DNA of 64,000 bases, taken from assembly GCF_003254395.2 (NCBI RefSeq), contig NC_037648.1, forward strand, positions 7,870,135 through 7,934,134. The letters are read 5' to 3'. The notes under the pieces were generated by a model. It had not been told where the DNA came from. It saw only the letters and a program-made list of their open reading frames with translations, and searched no databases. How positions within the stretch are numbered: position 1 is the stretch's first letter; each line of letters opens with the position of its first letter. The position numbers and the translations under genes are program-made. Shown here one piece after another: positions 25,301 through 40,180 of this stretch. Origin of the DNA: Apis mellifera (Eukaryota > Arthropoda > Insecta > Hymenoptera > Apidae).

Positions 25301-26840
25301 GAGAATGCTCCAATTCATTTTGAATCAAATAACGATATTGTCAATTATTACTTTAGTACCAACTTTAACTACGAATCTCATAAAACACTGCCTATATTTT
25401 CTACCACCTTCTTTCCCTATATTTTTTTCCTCCAAAAACATCCTCGAACCCAATTTTCCTCCAAAGTTGCTCATACATCTGTCACCGCTGTCCCGTTGCA
25501 TGAATCAACCGCTGGATTTAGCTCCCATCGCCGTAACAGCCAATCGACGCATCCCGCTTGATCCCGATTTACCCCCCCCGGTCCTCCTGAAACAAAGCAA
25601 GAAAACGAGAGAAGAAGAAGAAGAAAAAATCGAGGTAGAACGAAGGAAGAAGGGAATCGTGCGGGGTCCCGGCGTTCATTAATAACTGGCCAGGACGAAA
25701 TGTGTTTTTGGCAAGAAAAGTCACGTATAGCGAATAAATGGTCAGGAAGAGGTGGGCCAAGGGTGGCTCTAGGAGGGGGGGCCGTGACATTAATGGCAGA
25801 AGTGGGACGCATAAAGCACGGGAAATCTACGGAAAAAGGCAATTTATGATGGTGGGCAAAAAAATAACGGTATGATAATGAAAAAAATGTACTCCGCCGT
25901 GCGTGAGTGCACGTGTGCGCGTTAACTCGCTTCCTCGAAACAAGCGGAGCGTAGGAAAAATAGAGAGAGAGAGAGAGAGAGAGAGAAAGGGAGAGAAAAA
26001 TACGGATAAAATCGGGAGGGGGAGGAGAGAGTGGAGGTAGATAGAGGCGCTCTTCCCCTTTTTCTGCCAACTCGACTCGTGGGGGGTTGACTTCAGGGGT
26101 GGCCGAGCGTGGTCCACGGAATGACTAGAGCCCCGCGATCAGGGAGAGACGAAGAGGGAAGGCACGGATAAGGGCAAATCCACGCTTATGAGGCACGCCA
26201 AGACAAAAGCCTCCATTTCGAAAGAGCCAATATACGAGCGGGCTGCAATTCGATATAAATGCATCTGCGCTGATCGTAACCTCCACAAATCGTATGAGGA
26301 GTAGGAAGGTTAGAGGAAAGAGGAGGAGGACGATGGAGAGATGCTTGAAAGAGGATTAGAGAGAAAGCTCGAAGGACGTCGCCGCCTCCTTCGCTCGAGG
26401 GTCCATCCAGCGTGGATTAATTACGAGATTGGGGGATTATGGATCTCCTCATCCACAGAAACAACATTCTGTTTACGTTTCTCGCGAGTACGATTGGATA
26501 CTCACGAAAGAAGATAAACTATTGCTTTTTCTTTGTGTATCGACCGATTAAGATTAACGCTTTTCCGTGTACACATCTTTGATATTATTAAAATTTCGAT
26601 AATAACGATGATGAAGATATTAATTCTTTAGAAGAAGCGAAATAAAATTAAATGGAAAGGAGAAAGAGAGTTAATAAATGATATAAATTTGTACAATTAT
26701 TATTGTACAAAATCTAATTTGAAAGGATTAAACGAAATATCAATCTGAAGGTTCGCGATTTGTTCATATACATAATTTAAATTAATTAACGTCGATCTCA
26801 TCTTTACCTCTCATTCTCTATTCCGGATAAATTAATATTA
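22336..26840. other. Non-coding stretch
   Basis: Contains GA runs (22,886-22,930; 25,962-25,986) and GC-mixed blocks at 22,780-23,420 and 23,760-24,840. The longest frame in the window (273 codons, plus, 23,705-24,526) begins with a Phe run and ends with Ser/Leu repeats and another Phe run. It shows no domain order and I do not call it. AT-rich DNA fills 24,850-25,330. Confidence 0.5.
22886..22930. repeat. Imperfect GA microsatellite
   Basis: GA units interrupted by AAAG steps. They account for overlapping Arg/Glu and Ser/Leu frames. Confidence 0.85.
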
Positions 26841-27693
26841 ATGGGTGGACCCGCGCACTTTAAACTGTGTATATCCTTCATCGAAATATTTCTGATAAAT
26901 TTTGATAAATTCGTCCCGATATCGGCGTGGAAGGGATCGTTTATTTCCACGGCGAGAAGCAATTCCGCGCATAAATCAATATATACGTTTCGACAATACG
27001 TAAGTTGGAGGCGATACAACAACACCATCGGCCACGGTGGAAAGCAATCCCGAGTCCAAAGATTCAACAATCACCGTTCGCTTTTGCGCTCTGATCCCCG
27101 GGTATAAATCTCTAACGTCGCGACATAACTCTGCGCGTTACACCATCCCGTTTCCCCGAATAGTTTAGATTCAGAGGAGTCTTCGGTCAAACGCCGGTGA
27201 AAAATTCCTCGCGATTTTCCTCCCCCCAGTTTCTTTTTCGGCGGAAGAGCCATTTTTGTTTCCCGCTTATTCGGAACCGTGGATATAAGCCTTTTGCAAC
27301 GAAGCCGGTGGAAGCTAATCTAATCCTCGAGTGTATAGTCGGCTCAGCGTAGACACAGAGAAACATCGTGCATCGAGGGCACGTGCACTCTCGAAGCACG
27401 GGCACAAACGTGCGTGTGTACGAAGAGACACAAAAGTGGAGGAGGATGAGAAGGTGAAGGGGGAGGGAGAAGGAGACGTTTGTGTAATACCTGAGAGAGG
27501 TTTACTCGTGCTCCCACGTGTGAGAGCGCATTACGTATACGTGTGTGTATATATGCGCGTGATGAGGGTGGCATGAGAAGGAGGGAAAAGGGGAGGAAGA
27601 CATGGATCGGGAGAGGGTGGCAGAGCCAGCAATGGCGTCCCGCACGGGCGTTTATTATTATGATTATACTTGATATCCCCTGCCCAAAGCAGG

Positions 27694-27734
<41 letters not shown>

Positions 27735-30700
27735 CCAGCCAGCCTGCGAAACTTTCCCTCCTTTCCTTCCTTTCCGATATTAATATTATTTTTGCCCGGG
27801 CGTAGCGGCCGCCATATATCTCGCTCTGGGCATAAAATCCATTCCCCGTTCCCCCAACCACCTCGACTCTCTCTCTCTCTCTGTCTTTCTCTCCTTCACC
27901 CCCTTCTACACGGAGAGGTGGAAAGAGAGGAGAGAAGAAGGGAAAGAGAAAGGAGAGGCTGGGGGGATCGTGGAAGAGAGAACAACCCTCGTTTCCGTCT
28001 CCCTTTCACCCTCGCCTCCCCCCCTCCTTTTCCGTCCTTTTTCTCGGTTTGCCGTAGTCCGCGACTACGCTCGGTTCTATTATTAATTAATGGCGGGCCG
28101 GCCATTTTCTTTTCTCCGGCTACACACTCTCTCGGCTCGGTCTTTCTCCTCCTCGACGTTTCTTTCTCCTTTCCGAGGAGAAAGAATTCCTCCCGGCTGA
28201 TTAACGTGTCTGTTGCACGCCCACTTGTGCCACACAACCACAACGAACAGTACACACTATTCGGAGATAGCCAAGCCGGCCGGCCAATGAGCGGGAATCG
28301 CGAAAAACAGATCGTTAAATATGTATGAATAAGTTCGGAGCGGTGGATAGTTTAAAATAGTCCGCGTTTGAATAATGTATGCGCGGATAGGTGGATCAGT
28401 CGAGTTCTCCAATTCATACCGGGGGAGGAGAGGGGAGGATCAACGACCATCTCTCGATTTCTTCGCCTTCCAATCTATCCTATATATAGCTTCTCCTCTT
28501 CTTCTTCTCCATTTTAAAAATTCTTCATTCGTCTCCCTCCAATGTTGCTTGCCCTCCCGCCAACCTCCTCTTGAATCTCTTCTTCTCGCGATTGATTCCT
28601 CCTCCCTTCGACTTCTTGAAAATCATTATTCCGAGGCATCAAAAGTAAGCAGAATCGTTTCCTCGAACGAGTGGTGGGCGCGTTTACATTACAGTTGGGG
28701 AAAAATAATTCGTCAGCGGAACGTTGACAGGCCAAAGGAGTCACCTTGGAGGTCGCCACGAGGGGGAGGGAGAGATTGGTGGATGAGCCGGTCGTGTTGG
28801 ATGGAAGGGCGCGCGCGGGTGGTTTCCGGGCTTCGTGTGAGAAATTTTAAACTACGATCACCTCGGGGGTAAGCCCGATGGCGGTACATAGGAAAGAGGT
28901 AGGAGGTCGAAGGGAGTTTTGTATGGCTCGAGAGATCGACCCAGAAGACGCCCATCGCCAGGTTCTACGTGCAGGACATCATAGGACACGGGGGTTGAGA
29001 GAATTGCTCATTTGTTCGCCATAGTGACGGGGCCGGAGGATGCCCTGTAATGTCCTACAGCCTCCTTCTACTCTCTCTTCCACTCCTCCTACCGCTCTCC
29101 CTCTTCTTTCTCTTCTCCTCCTCCTCCTCCTCCTTCACCTTCTGCCTCCTCTCGTTCTCATTCTCCCTCTCGCTCTCGCTACCTTCGCTCTATTCACCCC
29201 TCTCGTTCCCCTGCCGTGGCGGTGTTCGATCGAAATTCAATTTCCACCGAGTCACCCCTCTCACCTACCGCCCCCTGTTCCTCTCTCTCTCTCCACTCCC
29301 GACTCCCTTCCCTCCTTCTTCCTTCTCTCCATTCGGGAAACCCTGAGGACTCGAGAAAGGAAGCCACCGGCTGCATTCCTCGCGATAAATTACGCGGCTC
29401 AATTATTCACGGGAATCTCCTCCTGCGCCTCTGTTTAAAAACGTGGATGCTCTTTTCTCGCTTCCACGCGACCTTCCCTCGACGCGAGAACGATATCGAG
29501 TCTCGTTAACGTTAGTTAAGGATATTGCAATAAGGATGAGCGAATGAACGATCCATTTGATCGTTTTAATCATTCTTTCTTTCTTGAACGTTTGAAAAAA
29601 TCGTGGACTTGCGAGAGAAAATTTTTAATTATTCTCTTCTTTTATTCTTTTTTTTTGTTTTGTCGGAAATTATATTTCGTAAGAAAATTGTGAGATCATG
29701 ATATATGAAATGAGCTCAAAGTATTTCGTGATATACGCTCGAAAGATCGGTAATGCGATGAAACAGGTGGCTTGTAAAATATGTTCGTTCAATAAATTAT
29801 CTCGTTGCCCGGATATTCGTATTTATCAATTGATTAAAAATAATTTTAATTTGATCTATTTTTTACTTGAAGCACAAGAAATGCAGAAAGTGTTCTTCTT
29901 CGGTTCTAATTTAATCCGATTAATTCTGTTAATGAATAACAAATTGCAAATATTAAATTCTTTATAATAACAAACTATATATCATAAAATTGATATTGGA
30001 AAGTTTCGAAAATTAAAAAGTATAAAATTATCGAATATTTTAACCGAAACGATAAAGTTTTTTTTCTATTCGCTATTTAATAAAAAAATAATTTATTTGC
30101 TGAATGGAAATACACGATAGCAATGAAACCTTCCACGGCACGCATTCGTATTGCCGATTGCTGCACATTGAGATGAAGCCATGGAGAACCGACCCGCCAT
30201 CAAACCAACCCCACCCACCCCTGGATCGTACCTATTTAAATAGCTTTTTTTCTGAGGGGAGTTCGAATGAACCCCACCCCGTTAGCTTCCTCCATTTCGA
30301 AGCAATACACTAGTTACTACGAATTCCGGGACCCTTCTTAAGCCTGAATTATGCAGCTAGCCGAGCTACTACCGCCATTTTCTTCGCACAATGCTTCCTA
30401 AATGGAAATTTCAAAGATAATTTTTAAATATAAATCGTACTATAAATTTCATATTGTAACATATTATCTTGTAAAAATTATTTTACAAGAAATTTTTTTC
30501 TATAAGATACTACTATTGTATGAAATTTCCATCGATAGATTCGAGTTTTATAATTAAATTTTACACTAATAATTTTCCATACAAATACAAATAACGTAGA
30601 ATGATTGAAGAATATTAATAAGTATGCAGATTTGTTAATATCCCGAGTTTATCATAGATCACTTCAACTACTATGTAAAAATCTATTTACATAAATATTC

Positions 30701-33700
30701 ATAAAACTACCAGTTTCTTAATATAACCTCTACTAAGAATTTTTTTAATTTCGAAAGACAAACAACCCTACAATTCATATACTTGAATTAATAAAACCTC
30801 GCACAGTAAACTAAATTAAAACCCAAATTATTAAAAAAGAAATATAATATACATTAATTCTCGTTCAAACATAACAACAGTCGACGAGAGAAAGAAAAGA
30901 TAAGAAATACGGAGGCACTAAATTTTATGCGTCATCCCGTCCGATCTATAACGAAACGGAGGTGCGATCCGTTCAAAGAGGGATCAAGAGACGAAGGAGA
31001 GGTGAAAGAGGGACACAGTCGGTCCTTTGCACACAAAAGCAATAACGGGGTGATATTCCACGCAGGATTCGTTCCCGTCGTCTCGCCATCACAGCTTTTC
31101 GCGAGCGAGGCCGAAGTCTTTACCCAGGCCATACACGAGGGTGGCCGCAGAACAAATACATTAATTTCACTCCCCGTCCACTCCCTCTCCCCCCATCCCA
31201 CCTACATTCGTCCCACATAAGCGCGAGCATACTCATACACACTCTCCCCTCCCTCCTCCCTCCGTCACGTCCGCTCTCTTCCGCGAATCGTATCTATACG
31301 CATATATACTCTTTCGTACGTGTGGTGACAACACATCCATACATTCACACACACATACACACACAGGGAGGAGGTCGAGCTACCACCTCCATCAGCGAGA
31401 GCACACATACAACAATTGCCACGCACACGTACACACAGAGGCAGGCGCATACGTGCACATGTGCCAACGCGCGTCCTCCGGCATATAAGTAAACGGGGTG
31501 CACGGTGTATGAGGGGGGGAGGGGGCGGATAGAGGGTGGTGTGTGGTTACCATGGAAACGCCCAGTCCCTCTCTTATAATTATATGGGGAAAAATGGCTC
31601 GCGGACTTTTACCCCGCGTTACACCCCCCCGCCCCACTCGCTGCTCCGCTCTTCCCCCCTCCCCCCGATAGCTCGCCCTCTTTTTTCCACCCCCGCGCTC
31701 TCTCTCTCTCTTCGTCGCTCGCGCCATCCCTGCACTTTCTTCTTCTCTCGCCTGCCTTCCACTCTTTCCTTTTTCTCCACCTAGGAGAGAGAATTCTCTT
31801 CGTTTCTCTCTCTCTCTCTCTCTTCGCCTTCTCTCCGCATCCCTCATCCTCGCCCCCGCCTCACCTCCTCCTCGTCTCATCGAGCCGTGCCACCTACCTA
31901 CTTTCGCCCGCCTCGGGAATATTATGCTTGCACCTCGACGGGGTGACTGTGTAACCATCCTTAACTCGCTTTAAGGCTGACTGCTCGACGTCTCCTGGAT
32001 TTCGCGTTACTACTACTACTCTCTACCTCGCTGGGAAGCTAGCTCTACCTGGCTTCGCTCGTGTCGCTTTCTTCGAAATTCCTTAAGGAGCGAGGATCCT
32101 TTCGGGGAAATAAGCGCGGAAAATCAAGGCGACGTTTTAAGTGCACGATCGGTATGATCATTGTCACGAAAGGGAGGTTGCAAGGGGGTGGATATTGGAC
32201 GAGAAGGGTGATATTTAAGAGAAATATGGCGTGACGTCGATGGATGATTTTTTAAGACAGAGTCTTAGAAGTTTTGTTAATTAGTTCTTACACGAGATCT
32301 TTATCTTGTTATTTTCTTAAAATAAGTATTTTTTATATATGTTTTTGATAATAGAAGGATTAAACGAGAAGAATAATTGATAAAATAGAGGGAATCCATT
32401 CGAGAAATCTGTCGACTATTTATATATAGAACTCTATTATTTCATTATTCTGTTATAATGTATCTTTTGATCTCGAAATGGCGTTTTCTTGCCAACACGG
32501 ATAGATCCGATTAACTTTTAGTGTTAAGCTCGATATAAAGGGCATTATTATAAATCGAAAAATAAGTTGAAAAGAGAGGACAGTCGCCAAAGAAGGGAAA
32601 TGGAAGGAAGGAGAGACAAAAGAGAGTAAAAACTAGAAGAGAAGAAGATCCTCTCGCAGATAGCTACTGTCTTTGGTCAGCATTTAGTGGCATGGTGTAT
32701 CGAGCAAAGAATTGGCATCGCCGATATTGCTAGAAAATTCTCATTTTCAAGCTGCCTTTCCTCGGATAACGATTGCATCCGCGTTATTACTCTTCCAATT
32801 CAATTAATAAAAAAGCAATGTGAAAGCAATATTTCGTTATCCAACGTTAATTTGATTCTTTATGATATACGATTATTTCATTGCTATTTAATTATCAATT
32901 TTATTAATATATTTATATTTATGTTTTAATTGCCTCGATACAATTATGCATTAGAAAATAATCGTCGATCACAAATTATTGTTTTCCAAATGATTAAAGA
33001 TTCTTTGAGAAACGAATTTATTAACTACACTAAAAGATAATATTATTTTCAAAATTTAAAAATGATTTTACGTAATCAGAACTATTTCTTCGCAATATCA
33101 AAATCTCTCAAACCTATCAAAGCTCACGATAAAACAATTCCTCCGTTCTAAAAATTATTCTTCCCCAAAACAATGTCCAATCCAATTTATCAAAAAACAA
33201 AATCTCATCGTTCAAAAAATTTCACAAAAAGAAAAAGAAAAGAGAGTAAAATGTCGATGGACGGTAATAGAAACGCCATATAAAACAAAATAAACCCCGA
33301 GAATCGTGTTCATCCATCGACGACTAATGCCTCGCGTTGAACGTTTAACGACGCAACGATAGGGCGAGCGGAAACACCAGGGTAAACTCTCATTGCTTCT
33401 TCCAGATAACGGGCATCGTTCAAGAGATAGAGGATTGCTTGTGTATATTCCGCTTGTGTTGGCCACACGTGTGTCCACTCTGGGGGGAGGATGGTGTGTC
33501 TTCGTGCCATCGAGGGTGGGCCAAAAGGAGGTGGAAGAGAGAGGGAGCATATTGCTCCGTAGTAATCCTACTTGATCGCGGTTTTCGGTTTCTCCCGCGC
33601 GCGTGTGCACTCGTGGCCAAACACCCTTGTACGTGTGTAGAACCGCGGCATCCAGTTTCCATGTGTTCATCTTATAGACGGGGACTAATACTCGTGCGTG

Positions 33701-33960
33701 AGAGCCCGAAGGATTACTGCCTTTAGGAGACGCCCTGGTCCCTCCCTCCCTCCCTCCTCCCTTCGTAGCTGCCTCGCAAACGAAGGATGGAGAAGAGTCT
33801 TTAAATACCCTCGGGATGCGAGAGTCTTGGACGCCGAGAACGTGTCTTGACGACAAAAAATATAATTTCGCCCCCGCCTCTGACCTCCTCCTCACCCACC
33901 TCACCCCTTTACCTCGCCTCGGCAGATCGGGGATTAGACGAGTTCAGAGCGAAGCTCTTC
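26841..33960. other. Non-coding stretch with many simple repeats
   Basis: GC-mixed blocks (27,100-29,500; 30,900-32,250; 33,300-33,960) alternate with AT-rich DNA (29,560-30,100; 30,410-30,880; 32,270-33,200). Long frames at 27,543-28,328 (plus, 261 codons) and 33,212-33,904 (minus, 230 codons) have shuffled, Ser/Arg/Pro-rich compositions and no recognisable motif. No exon with clear splice signals was found. Confidence 0.5.
27690..27745. repeat. CAGC tetranucleotide repeat
   Basis: About thirteen AGCC units with one C-to-G interruption near the end. Because the unit is four bases, it reads as alternating QPAS on one strand and WLAG on the other, a clear sign of a spurious frame. Confidence 0.92.
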
Positions 33961-34835
33961 GATACTCGTAGATTGCGAGATATTGGAAGCATGTGGGCAT
34001 CTTGCTTGTGTTGATATCTCTTTGTTTTGAGAAATGTTTAAAAAGAGTTTATTTTTCCTCTTCTTTTTCTTTTTTTCTTATTGCATTGAGATTTGTGAAA
34101 ATTTTATAATTACAACAATGTTGCGGATTAATCTACGTTGTAATTATAACGCGATGTTACAGTAATGTAAATTATGTTATTGTTTGATATTATTAAATTT
34201 TTAGTCAAGAAAAGAATATTTGAAAATTTACTCTCAAATCAAAAGGAAAAATAAATTTAATTATATTTAAAGTGTAATGACATTTAAATCGCGTTATATA
34301 TTATAAAACAAAATTAATTCTCATCTTTCTTTTTTGCATTTTTTATAACGAATATATGAAAATATAAAGAATAATACAAAGAGATTTTTCTCTCTCCTTT
34401 CTTCAATTCAACCCCTTAATCTCGAAAAATATATACAAATACGGATAATTATCAATTCATCCTATTATTTTAAATTCGATGATCGCGCATTTAGCACCGA
34501 TCTTTGGCTTTTAAATGTTCTCCCGTGCCCGTTCATCCTGAATCCACTGTTCCGATAGGCCATGCGAATGATTAGTCGATTTAATGAAATAATCCCCTTT
34601 GATCGACCTCCTTCTCTGACCTTCCCACACCGTTTGGCCCTCCTTCGGGATGCTCTGGCATCCTCAAAGGGAAACACTTGAACCAGAACGTTTTAATTGC
34701 GAGGCCCGCAGCGATCTCATTGTTTCCGCTTCGCCTGTGAGTGTTCCGCCACGATAGAGGTAGGGAAATAGGAGGAAAATACTTCTTAAAAACTTGGCAA
34801 AAAAATCGAGAAGGGCTTCTTCACGAAGAAAGGAA

Positions 34836-34871
<36 letters not shown>

Positions 34872-37800
34872 AGATGCGTCTCTCCCCTTACTGGACTACT
34901 TTTTAATCATTTAACTTCCTCTCTCCGTTTGAAAGACGTCTTCCCTTCTTCCCGCCGGGGGTTCATTTTTAATCGATAAATTTAATGTAGGTCGCTTGAC
35001 ACTTTTTGGCCAGTCGAGATACCGCTCATAAATATGTAAATCGAGCCGTCGTAAATTTGGAAATAAGGGCGCGGTTTGTAATAAAGATACGCGGCGTGGA
35101 TAACGTCGTAAGCGAGCGAATGAGAAATGAAAGTTGAACGGTTTAAAAATGATAAATAAAAAGGAATTTTCTACTATTCGTTTCTTTTTTTCTTTTTCCA
35201 ATAGTAAATGTATCGTGTGTTATTTGTAAAAACTTGAACGAGATTATGAATATTAGAGTTTTAAAAGAAGTAAGTTATCAATATTTAAAATAAGAGTCTA
35301 AATATCATGAAGAAGAATCTACATCTACTACTTATGACATACATCACCGATATTATTAATTAGTAAATCAAGAGGAAGATTAAATTCAATGTTTCAACTA
35401 CATTTTAAAAGATACACAAATTCAAAATAACGTAGGAAGAAAACTTTTTGTAATCAAAAGAGATGAGAAAGGAATCACGCGACACTTTACCAATTCCAAT
35501 GATTAATTTCTAAGAAAATATGAGAACTATTACAATAAAAAAAGAAAAAAATTACAAAATCAACCAAATCAAAATATTTATCACATCGTGAAAGAGAAAA
35601 AATTCCAAACGAAACAAATTCTCCAACATCCCTTCGATCACACGTCGTGGAATAATACACGGTCGTCCCATAAAAAACCTCACTGGACGACGAGGAAATT
35701 CTAGAAACAGGGCGCAAGAAGGGATGGCGGGAAAAAAAGGGAATACGTGAATAGGAAAAATATTAATAATTATGTTAATGTCGCGATGTGCAGGGCCGAA
35801 AGACGTCGAAGGGAAGGGGTGGCCCTCGACGTCAGAATATCTCCTTAGTTCCCTCCGATGGGGCTGGCTTCACGGGGGTGTGTGGGGGTGGGGATGGACC
35901 TTCGCGTATTTTTATCAATATCTCGCGAGTTGCGCCTGCGCACCATCCAGCATCCCTTCCGACGAACCCTCGAGAGGTCCACACGTAGAAACAGCTGGAT
36001 AAAGGGAGAAAGTCGTACACGGTTGGCGGGGGCGCGGGACGAGGATGGAAATAGGGGGAAAAAGGGAAGAAGAGGGAAAAGGGAGGTAGAGAAGTGTGGA
36101 GTGGTGTGCGAGCCACGGCATCGTGCATGCGTGACCGTTCCTAATGAATGTGTGCACCGTGTGAGGGCGTAGATGTGTTAGTCGTGTAACGCGGAGGCGC
36201 CTAAGGACCCCCAGGACAAAATGGAACCCGCTTATACTCCGTTGCCGCTGCAAAGTGCATCCTTTTCCACAATTCCCTTTCTTCCTCTCCCCCTTCTTGC
36301 ACGAATCTTCATTTCCTTCCTTCCCTAAAGTTTCTGTTACTCCTTCGAGACCCCGTCGTCTCCGGGGTCAGCTATTTATACCCTCGTGCGGATGCAAAAT
36401 CAACGGAGCTTCGTGAGATAATTGGTAACGGTGAACAGAGAGTAACTTTTTCTTGATTAAATAAAATATTCCGAGATATTAATTTTAAACACGTGTTGAT
36501 CGATCTTGAATATTTAAAATTATCGATCGAACTGTTGGAATGGGAAATGTTGATAAGTAAATGCACGCGAGTAATATTCCTTGTCTTTTTACGATATTTC
36601 CTCCATTTATTCTTTCGATGCCCAGCCAGGTATTTCCTCATGTGAATGCAAAGTCGGTGAAGCTTTCGAGGATAATTGCTGGTACGGGACTCGATGCCAA
36701 ACATGAATATATTTCGAGCACTCGAAGAAAGGTTTTTCTCCTAGCCAAGAGGAGGCTGCACGTAGTAATCTTTCCTTTTGAATCGTTCCTTAAGATGGAT
36801 CTTGTTCGTTACCATTCATGAATATACCTCCTCTTCCCGAGGTAAGAAAGTTAAAATATTCGAAGCTCACACAGGAAAATAATTCTGTGTGCGATTTCTT
36901 CATAAGTACGTTGAAATTGATAAGAGATTTGTTACATTAAATTCTGTTTACTTTTGGATAAAAATTTACTCCTATCCAATATTAATTTTGTAATAAAATT
37001 AAAGATTTCTTTAATTTTCGATTACGTTTAGTTTCTAATACAGATTTTTAAAGTAATACAAATTGTCGAATCATGTAATGAATTCATCTCAATCTCGAAA
37101 GGAATCTTATTACATAATTATTCCGAATGTAGAGAATATATATATTTATTTTATTTATCTTCGTAGGTTAGCTCGTTTTATTCCTCTCATCTTTCATAGG
37201 CTGTCCAACTCCTTAATTATGAATCACTACCGTTATTTACTTTTATTTATCGTGATACGATTCCACTTGATTTATCTGTTCGAAAGTTACGTCTATTATT
37301 CCAGTTTTTGTGCTCCGCTTGAGATCTATTATTTTCCCGTGACAATCTGCTTTCTCTTCTCTCTCTTTTTCAAAGCGTTTCGAACGAAATAATTCACGAG
37401 TCCTTCTTTAAAATCAATAGCCCATAAATATTCGTGTATTTGCGACCACGTCGCATTCATGGATTCATCGAATTATGGACACGACTTGCAGATAAACTCT
37501 TGTTGCGCACCATAGCACGACAAGTTATTCTCAGAGAATTCTACAAATATATTTATCTCCCTCTATTTGTTTAATTGATTTAAGAATGACGAACAAATAT
37601 TACATCGTATGAAAAGTATAAGTTTCACTTTCGAATTATCCATTTTTCTTTTATCAAAACAAAACTTGGTCGGATTTTTCAAAGAAAAATTAGTTTAATT
37701 AGATAAAAGTAAAAATGTATTCAATAATTCTCTTTTACTTTCTCATATTCTTTCCAATTGATATATCTCCTTTTTTTCATTTTACGAGATGCTTCATAAA

Positions 37801-40180
37801 TACACGAATTCTTTTCCCTTTTCACAAAATGATAAGGTTTTATCTCAACATGTTCCATCTTCAGACCTCACTTCCTCTCTCCACGGATCTTCAAGTTCCC
37901 TCGCATTCCCCCGTCAATGACTTTCTGTTCTTTCATTTCCCTTCGATTCGTTTTACCTTCTTTTCTCCAACTCCCTTTCTTGCTCAGCCAGGCGTTTACT
38001 CATGCGAGCACAAACTCGCCTCTCCTCTCCCTCCCCCCTTCCTCCCTCCCTCCAGAAGAATCATCATTTCTGTCAATGGCTCCACTCTCGCATCCCGTCT
38101 CCCGGTAATGGCCATTCGCATAAGCAAAACTCCTTAACTCGACGCGTTTCGTTCGAACAAAAAACATCAGCCAATCCAAGCAAGAAATTCGCGTTATTAA
38201 CTTCCATTTATAAACGAGGGAGAGAAAAAAAAAAACTCTCTCGATTCGACTCACCTGTCCACGATAAACCAACCACCACCCACCCCTCTCCTCTTAACAA
38301 TCACATCCCCTAATTACCATTGTGATCCAAATAAAAATCGTCCTCTCCTTCTAATCCGAAGGATAGATCGTGGAAATTGCTTTCTCTCTCGGATGATATA
38401 ACGCGGCTGCATCAAGCATGTACTTATACACCCCTTCTCTTTCTATTCTCAGCTAGATCTTCTTCGGCGTTCCCACTCGTCTTCTCCAGTGCTCGCGAGG
38501 AGATAGATATTATTTTCAACGTCGTGGCACGGCCAGGGGATGAGCAGCGAGCGGGAGAGGGTTGGCGAGGGGGTGGCTCGGGTGTTTTGCAGCGCGAAAT
38601 ACCCTCCATTACACCGTGGGCGTCGTATATAAGAGATTATTTTTCTTTTCTCTCGCCTGCCTCCAACCACCCCCGCCATTCTTTTCTTCTCTCGTGTTTA
38701 CCTTTCTTTCTCTTCCCTCATCTTTTTCTTCTGGAGGCCACCACGTCGACGTGCCAGCAAGTCTCCTCCGAGGGGAGGGAGTTGGGGGTAACGTCCAGAA
38801 AAGCTCAGCCTGACTCCTCGTCGTTCCTTCTTCTCCTTCCTCTTCCTGGTTTCTCCCATTTATCTCCTCACCCCTCCTCCTCTTTTTCACACACTCTCCC
38901 CTCCTCCTCCACTACTCCCTCCTCCCCGTCTTCTGTTTCATCCGCCCTCTTTTTTCTTTTTGAGAAATTACGGAAAATTAGTTCCATGACGAGGTCGCTT
39001 CGTTATCCGACTCATCTTGTCGCGAGGGGGGAAGGAGGAGAGAGAGGAAGATAGACGTGGGGCGAGAGTATAAACGACAAACGAGTTCACGACTCGTTCG
39101 CGAATGTTTTAATCTCGAGGGAACCAGGACCGAGGAAAAAAGCATTTTCTTTTTAATGGAAGAAAGGCGGGATAGTAAGGGAGCCGAATCTCTCTGTGAC
39201 TTTCCACGACCGAATTTCTCTTTTTTCCGTTTCTTTCTCTTCCGCCTCGTTTCTGCCCAATCTTACGTGCATGGAAATAGGGATCGTTTCTTTGTGCGCG
39301 TTTTTTTTTTCTTTTCTTTTACTTTGGTGTGATTTAGGTTACTGGCATATATTATGATGATTTTAAATTAAATTTCGAAGAGACGTAAATGTAAGGAGAT
39401 ATTCCATATTATTCTATTTTTATATAGAATGACGTTAAATGGGATGATCTAAATATATCTGTCTTATTTATTTTTGTATGAAGAAACTTCTCAGGAAAAA
39501 ATACTATTCAAGGGATGCTAAATACAACAATAAATAATAATTCTTCCTCTTGATCATACTTTTATGAAACTTCAAAGTTTAACTTTAATTATTCAGAAAC
39601 AAATATTATGCCAAGATTAAAATATAAACAAAGATATTATTAAAGTTGAATTTTTTTATGAAGATATCAAAAAAAAAAATAATTATTCCAGACACTTTCA
39701 TTCAACAATATTATTAAAAATTCTATTAAAAAATGTTTTAATAGAATTATGATATATGTTATGATATATTTATAATCAGATATATTATAAGATAGAAAAT
39801 TTTACTCAAAAATATAAAGATCAATCTATCCTCTATAACAAATGTCATAACTCGTGGAATAATATAAATTGATTAAACTTGCAATGATTTAAATTCCTTA
39901 CATTGAAACATGAAACACTAATTTTACCTCAACCAATATATACTTATAAATTCTAATAAAACTCTCTAATACATAAATTAACAGAGATAAAAAATTATTA
40001 AACGTACCCACCACAGGATTATATATTTACCAAGGTACGCACTATCGACACTTATACATCGACCAGACACTTCATTAACACTAACCTGTTGCCTGATATT
40101 GATCATTTAACTTGCAAACTGTTACATTTTTTCACGAGAGGAAAACATACTAACGAAGAGAACCGAGAACAAGTTTTCCA
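33961..40180. other. Non-coding stretch
   Basis: AT-rich DNA at 34,040-34,470, 35,210-35,560, 36,840-37,180 and 39,330-40,170, with GC-mixed patches at 34,480-35,110, 35,770-36,400 and 37,860-39,060. A patch at 34,540-34,600 combines ATGCGAATGATTAG, which resembles adjacent POU and homeodomain cores. No gene is supported. Confidence 0.5.
34838..34868. repeat. TA microsatellite, about 15 units
   Basis: An uninterrupted TA run beside GC-mixed DNA. Confidence 0.9.

Noticed and set aside
27543..28328. 261-codon plus frame
   Set aside because: It runs through the CAGC tetranucleotide repeat and CT/GA tracts, and the QPAS run is a repeat translation.
33212..33904. 230-codon minus frame
   Set aside because: Ser/Arg/Pro-rich with no motif or helix pattern, GC-rich DNA with few stop codons, and no flanking splice or promoter signals.
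38377..39054. 225-codon plus frame
   Set aside because: Dominated by Ser, Leu, Phe and Pro from CTC/CTT tracts.
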